Assembly: GCF_013280595.1 (NCBI RefSeq)
Contig: NZ_JAAATY010000034.1
Coordinates: forward strand, 41,636 to 105,635
Origin: Kibdelosporangium persicum
GTDB taxonomy: Bacteria; Actinomycetota; Actinomycetes; Mycobacteriales; Pseudonocardiaceae
DNA length: 64,000 nucleotides
Reading direction: 5' to 3'
Part shown: in pieces, positions 50,063 through 58,747 of the stretch
Numbering within the stretch: position 1 is the stretch's first letter
Layout of the letters: each line of letters begins with the position of its first letter
Notes under the pieces: model-generated
Told to the model about the DNA's origin: nothing
Seen by the model: only the letters and a program-made list of their open reading frames with translations
The model's database searches: none
Translations under genes and position numbers: made by a program

Positions 50063-51346
50063 ATGGATGTCGACGCGGTCCTGGCGCTGAGCCCGGACAA
50101 GCAGGTCGCGGGCAGCGCGGCCCGGCTGGCCGCGCCCGGCAACTGGAGCGAGCTCGGGCACGACGAGCACGCTCTATGGGGCCTGTGCAAAGGCAGCGGC
50201 AAAAAGCCGTACCAAGTGTGCGTCGACCTCGGCGACCGGGCGACAAAATGCTCGTGCCCGTCACGGAAATTCCCGTGCAAACACGCGATCGCCGTCCAGG
50301 TCCTGCACGCGCGCGGCTCAGCACCGGCCGGTCAGCCACCCGAATGGGTCAGTGAATGGCAGCACCGCCGTGAGGTCCGGCAAACGCCGAAACCGCTCGA
50401 CGACTCGCCCGAAGCCGTCGAGCGGCGGGCCGCGCAACGGGCCAGAACCGTGGAGGCGCGGGATCTGGCCGTCCAAGGTGGTGTCGCGGGGCTGCGGGAA
50501 TGGCTGGCCGATGTCGCCAGGCGGGGCGTGGCCGAACTCGCCGGGCGGGATCGCACCTGGTGGGAATCCATCATCCGGCGGATGGTCGACGCGCAGGCTC
50601 CCGGCCTGGCCGGCGCTGTGGAAGACCTTGCCACCGTGGTGTTCTCCGGCGGCAGCAACTGGGCCGAACGGGCCGCCGACCGTCTCGGCAGCCTGCACCT
50701 GCTCGTCACGCTCGCGGCCAACCCGCCGCCCGAGATGAACGACGTCGTACGCATGCGTCTGGGCTACACGGTGACCGAACAAGAGGTGCGTGACAAACCC
50801 GCATGGCATGACACGTGGGTTGTCCTCCTTCGTAAGGACGAGGACGACGGCCGTGTACGCACAACCCGGCAATGGGTGTGGGGACGCGAGCGGCGCGAAT
50901 GGGTGACCGTCATCCGCCATGCGGCGGGGAACGCCATTCCCGGCCCGGCCCTGCCGGTCGGTGAATTCACCGGGAATCTGCACCCGTATCCCGCGGGCGC
51001 ACCGCGCCGGATGGCTGTCGGCGACCGTGATCCGTCGGTCGCCGCCCGTCCCATCGACATCTCCGACACCTGGACGGACGCGTTGGCAGGCCTGGAACCG
51101 CTCCTCCGGCAAGACCCGTGGCAACGGCTGCATCCTCTGACGTGCAAGCAGATCCGCCTGGCCGAGGGCCTCACCGCGATCGACACCGACGGCCGCGCGT
51201 TGCCGGTCGTCGACGACATCGCGGCCGACCGTGCGCTCGCCCTCCACGGCGGCGAACCGTTCGACGCCATCGGGCTGTGGGACGGCTGGTCCTTCCGGCT
51301 TGGCGCGGTCGCCGAGCCTGGCGGTGCACCGGAGGTGGTCTCGTGA
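50063..51346 (+). CDS. SWIM zinc-finger protein
   Basis: A 427-residue protein, first of the five-gene operon. The SWIM finger CSCPSRKFPCKHAIAV near residues 63-78 has ligands Cys63, Cys65, Cys72 and His74. The remainder has no catalytic motif visible and is rich in Trp and Arg. SWIM fingers bind DNA or proteins. The stop overlaps the next gene's GTG. The ATG at 50063 is preceded by GCGG; a longer reading from 50012 has no better site. Confidence 0.85.
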   Translation: MDVDAVLALSPDKQVAGSAARLAAPGNWSELGHDEHALWGLCKGSGKKPYQVCVDLGDRATKCSCPSRKFPCKHAIAVQVLHARGSAPAGQPPEWVSEWQHRREVRQTPKPLDDSPEAVERRAAQRARTVEARDLAVQGGVAGLREWLADVARRGVAELAGRDRTWWESIIRRMVDAQAPGLAGAVEDLATVVFSGGSNWAERAADRLGSLHLLVTLAANPPPEMNDVVRMRLGYTVTEQEVRDKPAWHDTWVVLLRKDEDDGRVRTTRQWVWGRERREWVTVIRHAAGNAIPGPALPVGEFTGNLHPYPAGAPRRMAVGDRDPSVAARPIDISDTWTDALAGLEPLLRQDPWQRLHPLTCKQIRLAEGLTAIDTDGRALPVVDDIAADRALALHGGEPFDAIGLWDGWSFRLGAVAEPGGAPEVVS

Positions 51347-52719
51347 GCTGGGCCGAGGTCACCCAGAAGATCATCATCGGCTCGTCCGAGCCCGACCAGG
51401 CGCTGGCCGACTGCGCCGCGTACGGCCTGGCCCGGCGCGGCGGCCGGATCGCGCCCGTGGCGGACGCCGAACCGATCGAGCCCGCGCCCCAGGACCACCG
51501 CAGGCAGGCGTCCGCGCGGGTCGGCGCGATCTTCAGCCAGGTCATGGCGACCGAGGACAACGAGATGCTGCGGGAGTGCTGTCTCGCGCTCGACCGCGCG
51601 AACCTCGTCGTGCCGTATCGCCAACTGCCGGACATCCTGGCCGCCGCGACGGCCCGATCCGTTGTCCGCGACGCGGTCCTGCCCGCTCTGGGCTCGCGGG
51701 GGCGGTGGCTCGCGCAGCGGCGGGTCGGCTGGGCGTGGGCGGCCGGTGAACCCGAGCAGGACACCCTCATCGACATCGACGAGGCCCTCGACCTGTCGCC
51801 GATGCAACGCAAAGCGCGCCTTGTCACCGCCCGCAAACAGGATCCGCCGCGGTTCCGGGCGTACATCGCGGAGAACTGGCCGCAGCTGCGCCGGGTCGAG
51901 GACCGCAAGCTGCTCATCGCGGCGCTGTCGGAAAAGCTCGCCGCCGAGGACGAACCGATCCTCGAACAGGCGCTCGACGACCGGTCGGCCAACGTCCGCG
52001 AGGAAGCGGTCGCGTTGCTGCGCAAGCTCCCGGGCTCCGCACTGTCCAAACGGGCCGAGCAGCGTCTGCGTGACGGGCTGGTCGAAGCGACCGTCGACCT
52101 GCACCCGGAGGGACCGTACGAGCAGGAGCCGACCCGTGAGGAACTGCGCGACTCACCGGTCCGCCGCACGGGGTCGGCGCGGCTGAAGGCCGACGCCGCC
52201 AGCGTGTCGCCGGATTTCTGGATCGACTGGCTCGGCCCGAAGGCACCCCGCAAGATGCGCCTGAGCACGTGGGGAACCGCGCTGTTGCAGGGCGTCGCGG
52301 AGAACCTCGGCGCTGCGCAGGATCCCGTGCCGTGGCTGACCGACCTGTCCTCCACGATCAGCTCGACGGCTCTGCTCGACGCGTTGGACAACCTCCCGTC
52401 GCCCACGCTGTCCCGCGTGCTGATCAAGCTCGCCGGGTCGTGGGACGCCAACGAACTCGACTACTTCTGCGGACTGCTGCCCTCGCCCTGGAACCCGGAC
52501 GTGACCAGGGTCGTGCTGGAGCGGTTCGCCGAACTGGCCGACCGCGGCTGGCGCGTCGGCCGTCCTCCCGAAGCCTTGTTACGCCGCGGCGACCTTCGCG
52601 TCCTGCACGACCACTGGCCCCGGATAGCCACCCGCTGGCCGGTGCACGGCGCCGAAGAACTCGTCCTGCGGCTGCGAACCGAACTTCACGAAGAGATCGA
52701 ACGGAGCGGAAACCCGTGA
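51343..52719 (+). CDS. DUF5691-like alpha-helical repeat protein
   Basis: A 458-residue soluble protein, almost wholly alpha-helical. HEAT-like helical pairs are seen in RVEDRKLLIAALSEKLAAEDEPILEQALDDRSANVREEAVALLRKLPGSALSKRAEQRL and elsewhere. No catalytic motif. The GTG start overlaps the SWIM gene by GTGA with GGAGG upstream; the stop overlaps the MoxR-like gene in the same way. Likely a scaffold or adaptor for the ATPase (inference). Confidence 0.75.
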   Translation: MSWAEVTQKIIIGSSEPDQALADCAAYGLARRGGRIAPVADAEPIEPAPQDHRRQASARVGAIFSQVMATEDNEMLRECCLALDRANLVVPYRQLPDILAAATARSVVRDAVLPALGSRGRWLAQRRVGWAWAAGEPEQDTLIDIDEALDLSPMQRKARLVTARKQDPPRFRAYIAENWPQLRRVEDRKLLIAALSEKLAAEDEPILEQALDDRSANVREEAVALLRKLPGSALSKRAEQRLRDGLVEATVDLHPEGPYEQEPTREELRDSPVRRTGSARLKADAASVSPDFWIDWLGPKAPRKMRLSTWGTALLQGVAENLGAAQDPVPWLTDLSSTISSTALLDALDNLPSPTLSRVLIKLAGSWDANELDYFCGLLPSPWNPDVTRVVLERFAELADRGWRVGRPPEALLRRGDLRVLHDHWPRIATRWPVHGAEELVLRLRTELHEEIERSGNP

Positions 52720-53807
52720 CCACACCGACTGTGCTGCGCCCAAGTGCGGAAACGCAGTACGCCGACGAGCTCACCGCGCTGGCCGCGACCGACGACAAGC
52801 CGCGCCCGCCGCAGTGGCGGCTCTCGCCGCAGGCGGTCGTGCGCTACGTCCTCGGCGGCACGCTGTCCGACGGCACCGTCATCACGCCCAAGTACGTCGG
52901 TGACCGGCGCCTCGTCGAGGTCGCGGTGGGCACGCTCGTCACCGACCGCGCGCTGCTGCTCGTCGGTGTCCCCGGCACCGCGAAGTCGTGGCTGTCCGAG
53001 CACCTGGCCGCCGCGATCAGCGGCAACTCGACGCTCATCGTCCAGGGCACGGCGGGAACGAGCGAGGAAGCGGTCCGGTACGGCTGGAACTACGCGCGTC
53101 TGATCTCCGAGGGCCCCAGCGAGGCCGCCCTGGTCCCGAGCCCGGTGCTGCGCGCGATGCGGACCGGCGCCGTGGCCCGCATCGAGGAGCTCACCCGGAT
53201 GCCCGCCGAGGTGCAGGACTCGTTGATCACGATCCTGTCCGAGAAGGCGTTGCCCGTGCCGGAACTGAACCTGCAGTTCCAGGCGATCCCCGGGTTCACG
53301 GTGATCGCGACGGCCAACGACCGGGACCGTGGCGTGAACCAGATGTCCTCCGCGCTCGCCCGCCGGTTCAACACCGTCGTGCTGCCGCCACCGGCCACGG
53401 AGGACGCCGAGGTCGAGATCGTCTCCCAGCGGGCCGCACAGTTGGGCCGTGCGCTGGAACTGCCGTCCGAGCCGCCGGCGTTGGACGAGGTGCGCAGGGT
53501 CGTGCGGATCTTCCGCGAACTGCGGGGCGGCAGCACGGTCGACGGCCGCACGCAGCTCAAGAAGCCGAGCGGCAGCCTGTCGACGGCCGAGGCGATCTCG
53601 GTGGTCACCAGCGGAATGGCGCTGGCCGCCCACTTCGGCGACGGCAGTCTGGGTGCCGACGAGCTGGCCGCGGGCCTGCTCGGCGCGGTGATCAAGGACC
53701 GGGTGTCGGACACCGCGGCCTGGCAGGAATACCTCGAAGCAGTGGTCAAGGAGCGCAAGGAATGGCGCGACCTCTACCGGGCATGCCGGGAGCTGGACCC
53801 GGCGTGA
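52716..53807 (+). CDS. MoxR-family AAA+ ATPase
   Basis: A 363-residue ATPase. Walker A is GVPGTAKS at 84-91. Walker B is VARIEEL at 153-159, with Glu-Glu in place of the usual Asp-Glu. Sensor 1 is VIATANDRDRGVNQ, and the arginine finger is in SSALARRFNTVVLP. MoxR proteins act with VWA proteins as chaperones that activate or remodel partners; the VWA gene is two genes downstream. GTGA overlaps at both ends. Confidence 0.9.
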   Translation: MTTPTVLRPSAETQYADELTALAATDDKPRPPQWRLSPQAVVRYVLGGTLSDGTVITPKYVGDRRLVEVAVGTLVTDRALLLVGVPGTAKSWLSEHLAAAISGNSTLIVQGTAGTSEEAVRYGWNYARLISEGPSEAALVPSPVLRAMRTGAVARIEELTRMPAEVQDSLITILSEKALPVPELNLQFQAIPGFTVIATANDRDRGVNQMSSALARRFNTVVLPPPATEDAEVEIVSQRAAQLGRALELPSEPPALDEVRRVVRIFRELRGGSTVDGRTQLKKPSGSLSTAEAISVVTSGMALAAHFGDGSLGADELAAGLLGAVIKDRVSDTAAWQEYLEAVVKERKEWRDLYRACRELDPA

Positions 53808-55990
53808 CGAAACCGCTTCCCGACCGGGTGACCTTACTGGGCATCCGGCATCACGGGCCGGGTTCGGCACGCATGGTCCGGGCGGCGCTCGACGTCGTGC
53901 GACCGCAGCTCGTGCTGGTCGAAGGCCCGCCGGATGCCGACGCCCTGATCGAGCACGTCGGCGAGCTCATCCCGCCCGTCGCGCTGCTGCTGCACGACGC
54001 GGCAGATCCGGCTGACGCGGCCTTCTGGCCGTTCGCGCGGTTCTCGCCCGAGTGGCAGGCGTTGACGTGGGGCGCACGGCACAACGTGGACGTGCGGTTC
54101 GCCGACCTGCCTGCCGGGATCTCGTTGTCCCGGGAGAAGACCGACGACGTCGACCGAGTGGTGGTGGACCCGCTCGGGGTGCTCGCCGAGGCGGCCGGGT
54201 TCGACGACCCGGAGCGCTGGTGGGAGGACGTGGTCGAGCACTCCAGCGCGGAGCCGACCCAGCTCGCGGCCGCCGTCGCCGAAGCGATGACGGCCCTGCG
54301 GGAGGAGTTCGCGGACACCGTCGACGAGCGGACGTTGCAGCGCGAGGCGTGGATGCGTCAGGTCCTGCGCAAGGCGCTGACCGAGTACGACGGGCCGATC
54401 GTGGTGGTCTGCGGCGCCTGGCACGTCCCCGCCCTGCGGGAACTGCCTGCCGCCAAGGCCGACGCCGATCTGCTCAAGGGCCTGCCGAAACGCAAGATCG
54501 CCGGCAGCTGGGTGCCGTGGAGTCATGGCCGTCTCGCCGCGACTTCGGGGTACGGCGCAGGCGTGGCGTCGCCGGGTTGGTACGCCCATCTGTGGGAGTA
54601 CCCGACCGACACGATCCCGCGGTGGATGGCGCGCACGTCGCATGTCCTCCGCGAGGAGGGGTTGCCCGCGTCCACCGCGAGCGCGGTCGAGGCCGTACGT
54701 CTCGCGGACACGTTGGCCGCGTTGCGCGGGCGCCCGTCGCCTGGGTTGTCCGAGGTCAGCGAAGCGGCTTTGGCCGTGCTGTGCGGTGGCGACGATGTCG
54801 GCCTGCGGATCGTGCACGAGAAGCTCGTCGTCGGGGAGGAACTGGGCCAGGTCGGCGAAGGCGTTCCCCGGTCACCGCTGGCCACCGACCTGGAACGGCT
54901 GCAGAAGAAGTTGCGGCTGCCGGCGAGTGCGACCGAGAAGAACATGCGGCTCGACCTGCGCCGCGAGATCGACCGTGGCCGGTCCCGGCTTCTTCGGCAG
55001 TTGCACGTTCTGCACGTCCGGTGGGGTGAGCCGGACGAGACGAGCACGCTCGGCACGTTCGCCGAGGCGTGGACGGTCCGTTGGGATCCCGGCCTCGCCG
55101 TCGCGGTCGCCGCGGCTGCCCGCCATGGTGCCACTGTGGAGGGTGCTGCTGAGCACGTTCTGGTGGAGCGGGCGAAGTCCGCGGAGACCGTCGCCCATGC
55201 CGCCGAGGTGCTACAGGAAGCGGTGGCGTGTGAGCTGGTCGGCGCGGTCGCGGCGGCACGGGCCGCGCTCGACCGTTGTGCCGCGGCCGCCACCGATGCT
55301 CTGGAACTGCTCCAGGCGTTGCCCGCGTTGGCGGCGACTGTCCGATATGGATCGGTGCGCGGGACGGATCCGGAGCTGCTCCGGGCTGCCATGCACGGGT
55401 TGCTCGCGCGTGGCTCGGCCGGTCTTCCGCTGGCCTGCTACGGGATCGACGACGACACAGCAGAAGTCGCCTTGTCGACATTGGACAAGGCGCATGAGGC
55501 GGTCATCCTCGCCGCGGACGACGACCACAGCGCCGGCTGGTGGGACGCCTTACACCGGCTCGTCCGAACCGAACCGTCGGCGCACGGCCTGCCAACCGGC
55601 CGTGCGACCCGGTTGCTGTGGGAAGACGACCGTCTGGACACCGAGGCCGTCGCGATCCGTATGCAACGGGCCGTGTCCACTTTCGGCACCGGAACGTCTT
55701 TTGTCGCGGGATTCCTGCGTGGTTCCGCGGTCCGGCTGGCGGCCGATCCACGGCTGCTCGGCCTGGTCGACGAGTGGCTCACCGGGTTGCCGAACGAGGC
55801 GTTCGAGGACGCGTTGCCGTTGCTGCGCCGGGCGATCTCCAACTTCTCCGCGCCCGAACGCCGCACGCTCGCCGAACGCGTCGCGCAAGGTGGCGGTCCG
55901 GCCGTACTGATCGCCGACGACGGCGACCCCGAGCGCACCGCTCGGCTTGTCGAGTTCGTGCGTGGGCTTTACGAAGGGGCACGGGTATGA
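53804..55990 (+). CDS. DUF5682 protein, possible TIKI/TraB-like fold
   Basis: A 728-residue cytoplasmic protein. The N-terminus VTLLGIRHHGPGSARMVRAALDVVRPQLVLVEGPPDAD and the later VVVCGAWHVPAL resemble the GxxH...hEGP...GxxH pattern of TraB/TIKI-type hydrolases. That would give a metal site of His and Glu, but this is my inference. The rest is alpha-helical with RHGATVEGAAEH and many Leu/Ala repeats. Fourth gene of the operon, overlaps both neighbours. It is the probable effector or substrate-handling component. Confidence 0.78.
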   Translation: MTKPLPDRVTLLGIRHHGPGSARMVRAALDVVRPQLVLVEGPPDADALIEHVGELIPPVALLLHDAADPADAAFWPFARFSPEWQALTWGARHNVDVRFADLPAGISLSREKTDDVDRVVVDPLGVLAEAAGFDDPERWWEDVVEHSSAEPTQLAAAVAEAMTALREEFADTVDERTLQREAWMRQVLRKALTEYDGPIVVVCGAWHVPALRELPAAKADADLLKGLPKRKIAGSWVPWSHGRLAATSGYGAGVASPGWYAHLWEYPTDTIPRWMARTSHVLREEGLPASTASAVEAVRLADTLAALRGRPSPGLSEVSEAALAVLCGGDDVGLRIVHEKLVVGEELGQVGEGVPRSPLATDLERLQKKLRLPASATEKNMRLDLRREIDRGRSRLLRQLHVLHVRWGEPDETSTLGTFAEAWTVRWDPGLAVAVAAAARHGATVEGAAEHVLVERAKSAETVAHAAEVLQEAVACELVGAVAAARAALDRCAAAATDALELLQALPALAATVRYGSVRGTDPELLRAAMHGLLARGSAGLPLACYGIDDDTAEVALSTLDKAHEAVILAADDDHSAGWWDALHRLVRTEPSAHGLPTGRATRLLWEDDRLDTEAVAIRMQRAVSTFGTGTSFVAGFLRGSAVRLAADPRLLGLVDEWLTGLPNEAFEDALPLLRRAISNFSAPERRTLAERVAQGGGPAVLIADDGDPERTARLVEFVRGLYEGARV

Positions 55991-57138
55991 CCGACGAACG
56001 ATCGCGCAGGTGGCGTCTGTTGCTGGGCCCCGAAGCCGAGCAACTGACCGGCCTGGACGAGGACGACTCACGTCGCGACAGTGCACTGACCGCGCTGTAC
56101 GGCGGCGGGGAGAGCGACGGCAAGCGTGGCGCCGGGCTCGGCGCCAGTTCGCCGAAACTGCACCGCTGGCTCGGTGACGTGCGGACGTACTTCCCCAAGT
56201 CGGTCGTGCAGGTGATGCAGCGCGACGCGGTGGAACGCCTTGGCCTGACCAAGCTCTTGCTCGAACCGGAGCTGCTGTCGTCGGTGGAGCCGGACGTGAA
56301 CCTGGTCGGCACGCTGGTCTCGCTGTCGCACGCGATTCCCGCGCGCACCAGGGAAACCGCCCGCGCGGTGGTGCGCCAGGTGGTCGAGGAGATCGAACGC
56401 AAGCTCGCCGACCGGCTGATCGCGGCGGTGAACGGTGCCGTCGACCGCTCCAAGCGGACCCGGCGGCCCCGGATGTCCGATGTGGACTGGCCGGCCACGA
56501 TCCGCGCGAACCTCCGGCACTACCAGCCGGACCAGCGCACCCTTGTGGTGGAAAGCCTGATCGGTTCGCACCGCAAGTCCCGCAGCGCGGCCTTGAAGGA
56601 CGTGATCCTGCTGGTCGACCAGTCCGGCTCGATGGCCGAATCCGTGGTGTACTCGGCCGTCTTCGGCGCGACGCTGGCCTCTCTGCGGTCGGTCACCACG
56701 CGGCTGGTCGTCTTCGACACCGAGGTCGTCGACCTGACCGAAACGCTGGACGACCCCGTTGACCTGTTGTTCTCCACGCAACTCGGCGGCGGCACGGACA
56801 TCAACCGCGCGGTGGCGTACGCCCAGCAACACATCCGCCGCCCCGCCGACACCGTGGTGGTGCTGATCAGCGACCTCTACGAAGGCGGCGTCGCGGCCGA
56901 GCTACAACGCCGAGTGCGGGAAATGGTCGCCAGCGGCGTGACGGTCGTCGTCCTGCTCGCCCTGTCCGACAGCGGCAAGCCTTCGTACGACCACGAACTC
57001 GCCGCCCGGCTGTCCGCCATCGGCGCCCCGTCCTTCGCCTGCACGCCCGACGCCTTCCCCGACCTGCTCGCCACAGCGCTGCGCCGCGAGGACGTCGCCG
57101 CCTGGGCGGAACAAGAAGGCATGGCCGTCGGCCGCTGA
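55987..57138 (+). CDS. VWA-domain protein (MoxR partner)
   Basis: A 383-residue protein. A helical N-terminal half is followed by a von Willebrand A domain from about 205. The complete MIDAS is DQSGSMAES (Asp211, Ser213, Ser215), the Thr is in LGGGTDIN, and the Asp in LISDLYEGG. CoxE/YehP-like VWA proteins are the usual partners of MoxR ATPases. No signal peptide or membrane helix, so cytoplasmic. A hairpin terminator follows, closing the operon. Confidence 0.9.
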   Translation: MTDERSRRWRLLLGPEAEQLTGLDEDDSRRDSALTALYGGGESDGKRGAGLGASSPKLHRWLGDVRTYFPKSVVQVMQRDAVERLGLTKLLLEPELLSSVEPDVNLVGTLVSLSHAIPARTRETARAVVRQVVEEIERKLADRLIAAVNGAVDRSKRTRRPRMSDVDWPATIRANLRHYQPDQRTLVVESLIGSHRKSRSAALKDVILLVDQSGSMAESVVYSAVFGATLASLRSVTTRLVVFDTEVVDLTETLDDPVDLLFSTQLGGGTDINRAVAYAQQHIRRPADTVVVLISDLYEGGVAAELQRRVREMVASGVTVVVLLALSDSGKPSYDHELAARLSAIGAPSFACTPDAFPDLLATALRREDVAAWAEQEGMAVGR

Positions 57139-57164
57139 ACCGGACCTGGTCGAACAGGTCCGGT
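57139..57164. terminator. Hairpin between VWA and LysE-like genes
   Basis: ACCGGACCTG (57139-57148) pairs perfectly with 57155-57164 around GTCGAA, directly after the VWA stop and 11 bp before the convergent LysE-like stop. Can serve both. Confidence 0.7.
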
Positions 57165-57175
57165 GTACCGGTAGC

Positions 57176-57799
57176 TCAATCCAGGGCGATCTTGACGCCG
57201 AAGGCGACCAGGATGGTGCCGGTGATCGAGTCCAGCACCTTGCGGACGCGCGCGGAGGTGAAGAAGCGCTTGAGCACGCCGACGATGTTCGCCAGCACGG
57301 TGAACCACACGGCGGTGACGATCACGGCGAGCGCCGAGAGCAGCAGCGTCTCGCCGGTGTGCGGCGTGCTGGAGAGGAACTGGGGCATCAGGGCGACGAA
57401 GAACACCGCGCACTTGGGGTTCAGCAGGTTCGTGATCAGCCCTTGCCGGAACGCCACCAGGGCCCGGACTGTCGCCAGGTGCGCGTCCACCTGCACACGC
57501 TCGCCGCGCCGCCACGCTCCGATCAGGGCCTTGATGCCGAGGTAACCGAGGTAGGCCGCGCCGACCAGTTTGACGACGGTGAACGCGACCGCCGACGCCG
57601 CCAACAAACCGGCCACACCGAACGCCGCCACAACCGCCCAGACGAACACGCCGCTGGCGATCCCCAGCCCAGCCGCCACCCCCGCCCGCCGTCCCGACAC
57701 CGCCGCGTGCCGGGTCACGATGATGAAATCCGGCCCCGGCGCCATCGCGGCCAGCAGGACCACGCCCATGAAGGCGAGCATCTGAACCCCAGTAACCAT
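57176..57799 (-). CDS. LysE-family transporter
   Basis: A 207-residue membrane exporter of the LysE/RhtB family with six hydrophobic helices. The N-terminal signature is GVVLLAAMAPGPDFIIVTRHAAVSGRRAG, and LITNLLNPKCAVFFVALMPQF is in the middle. Probably exports amino acids or homoserine-like compounds. The ATG at 57799 is 6 nt after a -10-like TATGCT; an extension to 57826 is rejected. Confidence 0.88.
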   Translation of the reverse strand: MVTGVQMLAFMGVVLLAAMAPGPDFIIVTRHAAVSGRRAGVAAGLGIASGVFVWAVVAAFGVAGLLAASAVAFTVVKLVGAAYLGYLGIKALIGAWRRGERVQVDAHLATVRALVAFRQGLITNLLNPKCAVFFVALMPQFLSSTPHTGETLLLSALAVIVTAVWFTVLANIVGVLKRFFTSARVRKVLDSITGTILVAFGVKIALD

Positions 57800-57915
57800 G
57801 CCGCGAGCATAACCGCAGCTAGCCAATGGTTATCTCGGTCAAATCCGCCCATTCCGGACATCCACGCCGTCTTGCGGGCCGCATACCCGACCGACCTGGC
57901 TTCCCAGGGCGGCCT

Positions 57916-58161
57916 TCACCGACACGCCTCGCGTACCTCGTCGAGCAGCGTGGCGTCGGGGACGTTGTAGAGGTCCATCATCGATCGCGCGAGGTGAACG
58001 TCTGTCTTGGTGTAGCCGTTCTCTCGGCGGCGCAGGTTGTTGGGACACATTTCCAACATCGAAGCCGCGTCTTCGAGTGTGAAGCCAGCCTGTTGACGCA
58101 TGCGGCGGAGCTTCGCTCCCAGTTGGGCACGCGGACAAGCCTCGCGGTCAAGCTCGGGCAT
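57916..58161 (-). CDS. Short XRE-type HTH protein (locus 2)
   Basis: An 81-residue protein that is just the HTH part of the 49146 regulator: LGAKLRRMRQQAGFTLEDAASMLEMCPNNLRRRENGYTKTDVHLARSMMDLY. It lacks DUF5753 and ends normally, so it is either a natural single-domain form or a truncated gene. AAGGAG precedes the ATG. It lies 69 bp downstream of the small partner gene. A 53-bp piece of it recurs at 59790-59842. Confidence 0.72.
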   Translation of the reverse strand: MPELDREACPRAQLGAKLRRMRQQAGFTLEDAASMLEMCPNNLRRRENGYTKTDVHLARSMMDLYNVPDATLLDEVREACR

Positions 58162-58230
58162 GCGATTCTCCTTGCGACACTGACACTTCCCGCTCCAACC
58201 AGTGCCTGAATCCTTTCAGCCTTCGCAAAG

Positions 58231-58557
58231 TTACTCGTGCTCCCGCGGTGCGGAAGGTGCCGCCCATACGAGATGTGGCGTGATATTGGTGTGGCGACGG
58301 ACATACCGCAGCGCGTTCTCCGGCTCGGCCAAGACGTACTGATTCTTCCCATCAGCCGTGATCATGTAGGCACCGTCCTCCAATGTCATTCCCCACGCCG
58401 CGACTCGCGCGTCAGTCTGTTCGCCGTACTCCAGCACGACGGCGAACAGCCGGGGTGCGTGCTCCGTGACCATCTCGGCGACAGCAGTGGTGAAGTCGGT
58501 GTCGTAGACAACAAGGTTCGGCGTGCTGCCGGGCGCGACGGTGAATTGTTCCGACAC
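58231..58557 (-). CDS. Small protein paired with XRE HTH (locus 2)
   Basis: A 108-residue soluble protein, [13 protein letters not shown] onward. The C-terminal half aligns with the 48841-49056 protein (see that entry). GATGGAG precedes the GTG start. First gene of a two-gene unit with the short HTH protein. No known family; an immunity, effector or co-regulator role are all open. Confidence 0.65.
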   Translation of the reverse strand: MSEQFTVAPGSTPNLVVYDTDFTTAVAEMVTEHAPRLFAVVLEYGEQTDARVAAWGMTLEDGAYMITADGKNQYVLAEPENALRYVRRHTNITPHLVWAAPSAPREHE

Positions 58558-58747
58558 GGTTGAACTCCATCTGGTGAGCGGATTTGACGTGCGACGTTAT
58601 GCGAAAGAAGGAAACCGCAGTCCTGGGAATCGATACACCCAGGCAGACCGTGATCTTGCGCGTCCGCGCCTCCCTGTTCAACAGGGATGTTCTGCCGGAT
58701 GATGGTCAGGCGTTACCGTTCCGCCCATCTGGAAAGGAGCAGCCGCC

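Noticed and set aside
57916..58557. Classical toxin-antitoxin pair
   Set aside because: The order and sizes fit, but the small protein has no known toxin fold or catalytic residues; kept only as an open possibility.
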